NCBI RefSeq assembly: GCF_900111995.1
Contig: NZ_FOKF01000003.1
Coordinates: forward strand, 1 to 64,000
Direction of reading: 5' to 3'
Source: Collimonas sp. OK607
Lineage (GTDB): Bacteria > Pseudomonadota > Gammaproteobacteria > Burkholderiales > Burkholderiaceae_D
Length of the DNA stretch: 64,000 nucleotides
Shown here: positions 56,822 through 64,000 of the stretch, in pieces
How positions within the stretch are numbered: position 1 is the stretch's first letter
Layout: each line of letters opens with the position of its first letter
Made by a program: the position numbers and the translations under genes
Notes under the pieces: generated by a model
What the model saw: the letters and a program-made list of their open reading frames with translations, nothing else
What the model was told of the DNA's origin: nothing
Database searches by the model: none

Positions 56822-58687
56822 ATGAATCGCTATCCTCTCTGGAAATATATTCTGATCGTCATCGCGCTGCTGTTTGGCGTGCTGTACACCATACCGAATC
56901 TCTTTGGCGAATCGCCTGCGGTACAGGTGAGCAGCGGCAAATCGACCTTGAAGGTCGACAGCTCGCTGGCTGACCAGGTTTCGCAGGTGCTGCAACAAGG
57001 TAACCTGGTGACGGACAGCGTCACTTTTGAGACCGCCGGCGCCCAAGGCACGGTGCGCGCCCGTTTCCACGATACCGATACTCAGTTCAAGGCCAAGGCT
57101 TTGCTGGAACAAAAGCTGAATACCGACCCGACCGATCCAGTCTACGTGGTCGCCTTCAACCTGGTGCCGAATACGCCGCATTGGTTGCAAGCCATCCACG
57201 CGTTCCCGATGTATCTGGGACTCGATTTGCGCGGCGGCGTGCACTTCCTGATGCAGGTCGATACCAAGGCGGTCATCAACAAACGCTTGCAAGGTTTGCA
57301 ATCCAGCGCCCGCAGCGAACTGCGCGACAAGGATATTCGCTACAGCGGCATCAACCGCAATGGCGACTCCATCGAAATCAGTTTCCGCGACCAGGATACG
57401 CTGGAAAAGGCGCGCAAAATATTGGCGCCGCAACTGTCTGAGATGCTGATCCAGGTGGCGCCGGCGGTTGCCGGTTCCGACCCGATGCTGACGGCATCGC
57501 TGAAGCCGGAAGCGCTCAAGCAGATCGTCGATAACGGCGTTACCCAAAACATCACGACCTTGTCGAAACGGGTTAATGAACTGGGCGTGAGCGAGCCGAT
57601 CATCCAGCGCCAGGGTGCTGACCGCATCGTGGTGCAAATGCCAGGTGTGCAAGACGTTTCGCGCGCCAAGGACATCATCGGCCGTACCGCCACGCTGGAA
57701 GTGCGCATGGTGGATGAGTCGGTGACCCGCGGCACGGAAGCTACCGCCGCCATACCTTTCGGTTCCGAACTGTTCAAGGTCGGCAAGAATGCGCCGGTAG
57801 TGCTGTACAAGGATCCGGTGTTGACCGGCGACTATATCTCCAGCGCCGCCGTCAGCTTCGACCAGAACCAGCAACCTGCCGTCAGTATCGACCTTAATGG
57901 CGACGGCGGCCGCAAGATGCGCGACGCTACACGCGGCAAGGTTGGCAAGGCGATGGCGATCGTGCTGTTTGAAAAAGGCAAGGGCGAAGTCCTGACCGTG
58001 GCGACGATTCAAAGCGAGTTGGGTTCGCGCTTCCAGATCACCGGCATGGGTTCGCCGGAAGCTGCAGCCGACCTGGCGTTGTTGTTGCGCGCCGGCTCGC
58101 TGGCAGCACCGATGACGATCATCGAAGAACGTACCATCGGCCCGCAACTGGGCGCCGAGAATATCAAGAAAGGTTTTGACTCGACCATGTACGGTTTCGC
58201 CGTCATCGCCGTGTTCATGATCATTTACTACATGCTGTTCGGCCTGTTCAGCGTACTGGCTCTGTCGGTCAACCTGTTGTTGCTGATCGCGGTGCTGTCG
58301 ACTTTGCAGGCAACACTGACCTTACCGGGTATCGCCGCGATTGCGCTGACCCTCGGTATTGCGATCGACGCCAACGTGCTGGTGAATGAACGTATCCGCG
58401 AAGAACTGCGTAACGGTAATTCGCCGCAGGCAGCGATTTCGATCGGTTTCGACCGCGCCTGGGCCACCATTCTCGACTCGAACGTGACGACATTGATTGC
58501 CGGTCTGGCGTTGTTGATTTTCGGTTCCGGTGCGATTCGCGGTTTTGCAGTGGTGCATTGCCTCGGTATCCTGACTTCGATTTTCTCGGCAGTCTTCGTT
58601 TCGCGTGGTTTCGCCAATCTTTGGTACGGCCGCAAGAAGAAACTGACGAGCTTGTCGATTGGCCAGATCTGGAAACCGAACGCTTGA
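56822..58687 (+). CDS. secD: protein translocase subunit SecD
   Basis: RND-like membrane protein that uses the proton gradient to help exported proteins leave SecYEG. The 621-residue protein has one N-terminal helix (about residues 7-25) and a large periplasmic part containing LGLDLRGGVHFLMQVD near 130. A C-terminal block of five helices contains TLGIAIDANVLVNERIREELR near 515. secF follows 109 bases later. Confidence 0.96.
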   Translation: MNRYPLWKYILIVIALLFGVLYTIPNLFGESPAVQVSSGKSTLKVDSSLADQVSQVLQQGNLVTDSVTFETAGAQGTVRARFHDTDTQFKAKALLEQKLNTDPTDPVYVVAFNLVPNTPHWLQAIHAFPMYLGLDLRGGVHFLMQVDTKAVINKRLQGLQSSARSELRDKDIRYSGINRNGDSIEISFRDQDTLEKARKILAPQLSEMLIQVAPAVAGSDPMLTASLKPEALKQIVDNGVTQNITTLSKRVNELGVSEPIIQRQGADRIVVQMPGVQDVSRAKDIIGRTATLEVRMVDESVTRGTEATAAIPFGSELFKVGKNAPVVLYKDPVLTGDYISSAAVSFDQNQQPAVSIDLNGDGGRKMRDATRGKVGKAMAIVLFEKGKGEVLTVATIQSELGSRFQITGMGSPEAAADLALLLRAGSLAAPMTIIEERTIGPQLGAENIKKGFDSTMYGFAVIAVFMIIYYMLFGLFSVLALSVNLLLLIAVLSTLQATLTLPGIAAIALTLGIAIDANVLVNERIREELRNGNSPQAAISIGFDRAWATILDSNVTTLIAGLALLIFGSGAIRGFAVVHCLGILTSIFSAVFVSRGFANLWYGRKKKLTSLSIGQIWKPNA

Positions 58688-58796
58688 GTTGCAACCAAGC
58701 TGCAAGCGGATATTGAATAACGTTGTGGCCGCATTGGCATCCAGGGATGCGCGGCCACACAGGTAAGAACCAGTGGTGTGAACCAAAAGGAATGTG

Positions 58797-59741
58797 ATGG
58801 AACTTTTCCGTATCAAAAAAGATATTCCGTTCATGCGCCATGCATTGATATTCAATGCAATCTCGGCGCTGACGTTTGTATTCGCCGTCTTCTTCCTGTT
58901 CTCGAAAGGCCTGCATCTGTCGATCGAGTTTACCGGCGGTACGGTAATCGAAGTCGCCTACAGCAAGCCGGCCAATATCGAGGGCATCCGCAAGACGGTT
59001 GAGGGCATTGGTTATACCGATAACCAGGTCACCAATTTCGGCACCGCGCAAGATGTGATGATTCGCCTGCCAGCAAAAAAGGGTGAAAATTCCAATGAGC
59101 AAAGCGCTACCGTACTGAAAGCCTTGCAGCAACAGGATCCTGATGTCCAGTTGAAACGCACCGAGTTCGTCGGACCGCAAGTGGGTGACGAACTGGCGCA
59201 TGACGGCTTGATGGCGTTGCTGTTCGTGGTGATCGGCATCATGATTTACCTGGCCATTCGCTTCGAATGGAAGTACGCGGTAGCCGCGATTATCGCCAAC
59301 TTGCATGACGTGGTGATCATTCTCGGCTTCTTCGCATTCTTCCAATGGGAATTCTCACTGACGGTGTTGGCGGCGATCCTGGCGGTATTGGGTTATTCGG
59401 TGAATGAATCGGTGGTGGTGTTCGACCGGGTGCGTGAAACTTTCCGCGATCGCCGCTTCGGCAAACTGGCGGTGTCGGATGTCATGAACCATGCGATCAC
59501 CAGTACGATCTCCCGTACCATCATCACCCACGGCAGTACTGAAATCATGGTGTTGTCGATGTTTGTGTTCGGCGGCCCTGCATTGCATTACTTCGCACTG
59601 GCGCTGACTATCGGTATTCTGTTCGGTATCTACTCTTCGGTGTTCGTGGCGGCGGCTGTGGCAATGTGGCTGGGTGTCAAGCGTGAAGACATGATCAAGC
59701 CGATCAAGGAAAAAGACGAGACTGACGGCGCTGTAGTGTAA
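58797..59741 (+). CDS. secF: protein translocase subunit SecF
   Basis: Partner of SecD, 314 residues with six predicted membrane helices. It shows LSIEFTGGTVIEV near residue 40, VGPQVGDELAHDGLMAL near 120 and the conserved LGYSVNESVVVFDRVRE near 200. The start ATG at 58797 follows AAAAGGA; a GTG one codon upstream is possible. A strong terminator closes the yajC-secD-secF run. Confidence 0.95.
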   Translation: MELFRIKKDIPFMRHALIFNAISALTFVFAVFFLFSKGLHLSIEFTGGTVIEVAYSKPANIEGIRKTVEGIGYTDNQVTNFGTAQDVMIRLPAKKGENSNEQSATVLKALQQQDPDVQLKRTEFVGPQVGDELAHDGLMALLFVVIGIMIYLAIRFEWKYAVAAIIANLHDVVIILGFFAFFQWEFSLTVLAAILAVLGYSVNESVVVFDRVRETFRDRRFGKLAVSDVMNHAITSTISRTIITHGSTEIMVLSMFVFGGPALHYFALALTIGILFGIYSSVFVAAAVAMWLGVKREDMIKPIKEKDETDGAVV

Positions 59742-59754
59742 GGCCTTGCAGTTA

Positions 59755-59787
59755 TAAAAAAAACCAGCCTTTTGGCTGGTTTTTTTT
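59755..59787. terminator. bidirectional rho-independent terminator
   Basis: AAACCAGCC and GGCTGGTTT form a stem around ttt, with eight A before and a run of eight T after. It separates secF from the convergent purB gene. Confidence 0.93.
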
Positions 59788-59819
59788 GGTCTGACGGGAT
59801 GAGCGTCGCTTGCTGAGTT

Positions 59820-61283
<1,464 letters not shown>

Positions 61284-61462
61284 TCAATCTGAGATTTTAG
61301 CAACAACGTCTGGCAACAACGCAAGGCAAAACGAGCTAAATCGAATTTTACCATTGGCACCGTGGTAAATATGTCGCTTTACACGCGGGCAGGGTCGGTG
61401 ATGAACAAAGTGGCAGGAGGCGAATGCTATAATCAGCCAACATTTTTTACAGTAAGTGACAT

Positions 61463-62071
61463 ATGAAGCTGATCGGTTCCCTGGGTAGTCCTTTTGTTCG
61501 CAAAGTGCGTGTTGTCATGGCGGAAAAGAAGCTTGATTACGACTTTGTGCTGGACGACGTCTGGTCTGCAGACACCAAGATCCAGGCTTCCAATCCATTG
61601 GGCAAGGTCCCTTGCCTGGTAATGGAAGATGGCGGCGCCATGTTCGATTCGCACGTGATCGTCGAATATCTTGACACCTTGACACCGGTTGGCAAATTAA
61701 TTCCGATCAACAGTCGTGAGCGTTCCGAAGTGAAATGCTGGGAAGCGCTGGCCGATGGCGTGCTGGATGCCGGCGTATTGATTCGCCTGGAAAACAACCT
61801 GCGCCCTGAAGAGCTGCGCAGCCAGGCATGGATCGATCGTCAACAACGCAAGATCGACGCCGGCCTGAAAGCGATGGCGGCGGGCCTGGCGGAAAAACCA
61901 TTCTGCTCCGGCACCCATTATTCGCTGGCCGATGTTGCGGTAGGTTGCGCACTGGGCTGGCTCAGCTTCCGTTTTCCAGAGATTACCTGGCGCGAAGATT
62001 ATCCGACGCTGACCAAGCTGTTTGAGAAATTGTCTGAGCGTCAGTCGTTCAAGGATACCGTTCCTCAATAA
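61463..62071 (+). CDS. glutathione S-transferase family protein
   Basis: A 202-residue protein with the two-domain GST fold. The thioredoxin-like N-terminal domain contains GSLGSPFVRKVRVVMAEKKL and the glutathione-site motif NPLGKVPCLVMEDG near residue 45. A helical C-terminal domain carries YSLADVAVGCALGWL near 155. The Ser in GSPF could be the catalytic residue. Substrate unknown; the type resembles the YibF-like GSTs. Confidence 0.9.
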   Translation: MKLIGSLGSPFVRKVRVVMAEKKLDYDFVLDDVWSADTKIQASNPLGKVPCLVMEDGGAMFDSHVIVEYLDTLTPVGKLIPINSRERSEVKCWEALADGVLDAGVLIRLENNLRPEELRSQAWIDRQQRKIDAGLKAMAAGLAEKPFCSGTHYSLADVAVGCALGWLSFRFPEITWREDYPTLTKLFEKLSERQSFKDTVPQ

Positions 62072-62196
62072 GTTGTACCTTGCAAATTAGCCCGTGCATT
62101 AAAATCATCAACCATGACAACGCAGAATTCTCATTCCACATGCCAGCCTGCCCATAGCGGTGCAGTGGCATTGTGCCGCGTAGTCAAAGCAAAAAA

Positions 62197-62252
62197 ACAG
62201 CAGCTCATCTGACCGGAGCTCGCTGTTCCGTCAGATGGGCGACGGAACAGCA
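62197..62252. other. overlapping hairpins upstream of the DapA-family gene
   Basis: GCTGTTCCGTC (62222-62232) pairs perfectly with GACGGAACAGC (62241-62251). CATCTGAC (62206-62213) pairs with GTCAGATG (62230-62237), which overlaps the first stem, so the two are mutually exclusive. AACAGCAG also occurs at 62197 and 62245. It lies 100 bases before the next start codon, in the 281-base gap after the GST gene. Confidence 0.6.
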
Positions 62253-62352
62253 GGCTCTCGGATAAATCTCTCCCTCCCGCACGCAAACTCCTTCGCACTT
62301 CTGAACGGACCCACGACGGTCAACTCAGTTAATTTTTTTCAGGAGTGTTGTA

Positions 62353-63225
62353 ATGTCAATTTTTACTGGTATCTGGGTAGCGCTGGTCACCCCTTTTTCC
62401 GATGGCCAGGTCGACCATCCGGCTTTGCGCAAGCTGGTGCGTCACTATGCCGAAGCTGGTGTGAGTGGATTGGTGGCGCTCGGCACCACCGGCGAAGCCG
62501 CCGCGCTGGATCAGCTTGAGCAACAGGCGGTGGTGTACACCGTATTGGATGCTGCGGCCGGCTTGCCGGTTATTGTCGGTTTGGGCGACAATCATAGTGG
62601 ACAGTTGCACCAAAACCTGCGGCAGTTTAGCGAGCGGGATATCGCCGGCTTTTTGATTCCCGCACCTTATTATGTACGGCCGTCACAGCAAGGCATTATC
62701 GATCACTTCACTCGCCTGGCCGACGCCAGTCCGGTGCCGCTGGTGTTGTATGACATTCCCTATCGCACTGGCGTGCAGATCGAACTGCAGACTCTGTTGA
62801 CACTCGCCGCGCATCCGCAGATACAGGCGGTCAAAGATTGCAGCGGATCGATAGCCACCACCCAGGCACTGATCGCGGACGGCCGCCTGCAAGTGCTGGC
62901 GGGAGAAGACATCAACATCTTCAACAGCCTGTGCATGGGCGGCAGCGGCGCCATTTCGGCATCGGTGAATGTGTGCCCGCAACGTTTCGTAGCGCTGTAT
63001 CGTGCGGTTGTCGAGCAGCGTTTGCACGACGCCCGCGCCATTTTCCATGAACTGGCGCCGCTGATCCGGCTGATGTTTGCCGAGCCAAGTCCGGGGCCGG
63101 TGAAGGCATTGCTGGCGCAGCAGGGTTGGATCTGCGACGAACTGCGCGCGCCGATGACGGCAGCTAGCCCGCCGTTACAAGCGCAGCTACGGCAGTTGCA
63201 TCTGGCTCAGAGCGAAGTCTGCTGA
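62353..63225 (+). CDS. dihydrodipicolinate synthase family lyase
   Basis: A 290-residue TIM-barrel aldolase of the DapA/NanA family. Seen are LVALGTTGEAAALD near residue 40, the Tyr-containing APYYVRPSQQGIIDHF near 105, YDIPYRTGV near 132 and the Schiff-base Lys in VQAVKDCSGS near 160, then GEDINIFNSLCMGGSGAISASVNV. It may be the 4-hydroxy-tetrahydrodipicolinate synthase of lysine synthesis or a paralogue acting on another keto acid. Context does not decide: no lysine genes are near. AGGAG precedes the ATG. Its 3' end overlaps the convergent AraC gene by 19 bases. Confidence 0.85.
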   Translation: MSIFTGIWVALVTPFSDGQVDHPALRKLVRHYAEAGVSGLVALGTTGEAAALDQLEQQAVVYTVLDAAAGLPVIVGLGDNHSGQLHQNLRQFSERDIAGFLIPAPYYVRPSQQGIIDHFTRLADASPVPLVLYDIPYRTGVQIELQTLLTLAAHPQIQAVKDCSGSIATTQALIADGRLQVLAGEDINIFNSLCMGGSGAISASVNVCPQRFVALYRAVVEQRLHDARAIFHELAPLIRLMFAEPSPGPVKALLAQQGWICDELRAPMTAASPPLQAQLRQLHLAQSEVC

Positions 63226-63992
63226 TTGGCAGCCTGGCTAATTTTTTTCGGCGCAAAGAAAGTCGACGGCGACTGGCCGAAGGTTTTCCGGAACATGGCG
63301 GAAAAGGCCGACTGGCTGGCGTAGCCTAGTTCGGCCGCCACCAGCGACAACGGCATGCCGCGCGCGATCATCGGCGCCGCATGCGCCAGCCTGATCTGTT
63401 GCCGCCATTGACCGAAGGTCATGCCCAGGTCGCGTTCGAACAGGCGCGCCAGGGTTCTCTCAGAAGCACCGACCTGCTCTGACCAGTCAGCCAGCGTCTT
63501 GCTTGAATCGGGCGTTTCCATCAGCGCCTGGCAGATCGCCTGCAGACGTTTTTCGGTCGGCAGGGCGACGCGTATGCCGGGCGTCCTTGCCTCGGCCAGT
63601 TCGTCCAGTATCAATTGACTGAGTAGCGACTCGCGCAGGCTGTCGTCGTCGGCTTGCGATAGCGCGACAATCAGTTCACGCAACAAGCTCGACACTTCCA
63701 GCACGATGCATTCCTGGCCGCGGAACGGCGCCGCATCGGGATGGACGTACAAGGCGCGCAATTGCGATTTTTCGATGGTCGCCATTTCATGCTCCACGTA
63801 CGGTGGGATCCAGATGGCCCGCAGTGGCGGCACGATCCAGGTGCTGTTGCCCACGCTCACCCGCAATACGCCTTCCGGCGCATAGGTGACCTGGCCCCAG
63901 GGATGAGAGTGGGCGCTCAGCAATTCGGCGGCGGCAAGGTTACGGGCGCGCAGACGCACCGGGTGTTGTGCATCCGGGACGACATCCACCAA
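63207..63992 (-). CDS. AraC family transcriptional regulator (5' end at window edge)
   Basis: A regulator with an N-terminal cupin sensor (LLSAHSHPWGQVTYAPEGVLRV near residue 24) and a C-terminal AraC double helix-turn-helix (ASERTLARLFERDLGMTFGQWRQQIRL near 175, then VAAELGYASQSAFSAMFRKTFGQSPS). The first possible start seen is a TTG at 63992, and the frame stays open to the window end, so the true start may lie outside. It converges on, and overlaps by 19 bases, the DapA-family gene. The ligand is unknown. Confidence 0.88.
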   Translation of the reverse strand: MVDVVPDAQHPVRLRARNLAAAELLSAHSHPWGQVTYAPEGVLRVSVGNSTWIVPPLRAIWIPPYVEHEMATIEKSQLRALYVHPDAAPFRGQECIVLEVSSLLRELIVALSQADDDSLRESLLSQLILDELAEARTPGIRVALPTEKRLQAICQALMETPDSSKTLADWSEQVGASERTLARLFERDLGMTFGQWRQQIRLAHAAPMIARGMPLSLVAAELGYASQSAFSAMFRKTFGQSPSTFFAPKKISQAANQQTSL

Positions 63993-64000
63993 GCCTATCT

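Noticed and set aside
56783-58147. Antisense frame of 454 codons opposite secD
   Set aside because: Shadow of secD; no domain and no ribosome binding site.

Overview
The window looks like a stretch of core chromosome from a betaproteobacterium of the Burkholderiales, most likely family Oxalobacteraceae (Collimonas/Herbaspirillum-like). The basis is gene content and order (pilT/pilU beside yggS-proC, oxyR beside recG, queA-tgt-yajC-secD-secF, xseB-ispA-dxs), protein wording and a moderately high GC content. This is inference from recognition; no search was run. There is no prophage, integron, CRISPR array, insertion sequence or transposase gene. Nearly every base lies in a recognisable gene, and the unusual material is short non-coding structure.

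Layout. 1-350: 3' tip of a 23S rRNA, spacer, 5S rRNA and terminator of an rRNA operon. 473-2723: ruvA, ruvB and a YaiI-family protein. 2864-4268: a lone 2-keto-4-pentenoate hydratase-type enzyme facing a DUF2147 secreted protein. 4337-7171: valS. 7432-12125: thiamine operon thiC-thiS-thiG-thiD-thiE behind a TPP riboswitch whose downstream leader can fold over the thiC ribosome binding site. 12175-18980: dps, an MFS transporter, uvrD, a BPSS1780-type membrane protein, thrB and a DUF2782 protein. 19095-22628: a LOG-family gene and polA, divergent with abutting start codons. 22719-27773: a Tat-type dienelactone hydrolase, a ZIP metal transporter, mercaptopyruvate sulfurtransferase, a DMT transporter and a lone Rieske oxygenase. 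28008-32634: xseB-ispA-dxs (isoprenoids), folE2 and a cobalamin adenosyltransferase.

32744-44508 is a carbon-use block. It holds an FAD-linked 2-hydroxyacid oxidase with a LysR regulator, then glcD-glcE-glcF (glycolate oxidase), then glpR-glpD-glpK-glpF (glycerol use). A near-consensus GlpR operator lies upstream of glpD. 44548-53675: glutathione peroxidase, pilU, pilT, yggS, proC, a DUF883 protein, ubiA, oxyR and recG. 53872-59741: queA and tgt (queuosine tRNA modification), then yajC, secD and secF (protein export). 59820-63992: purB, a glutathione S-transferase, a DapA-family lyase and an AraC regulator cut by the window edge or nearly so.

The most unusual recurring element is a family of five imperfect double-hairpin repeats with GTAGGGTGGGCA-type ends, at about 9764, 16503, 24513, 31118 and 51440. 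One sits inside the thi operon and one lies between dxs and folE2. One supplies the uvrD stop codon and fills the whole gap between two convergent genes. A second, different inverted repeat with GGGGTCAGAGTGAA arms lies at 40175-40240. No wholly new multi-gene system was found. The best leads are this repeat family, the two-layer control of thiC, the abutting polA/LOG starts, and a possible ATT start codon in the ZIP transporter.
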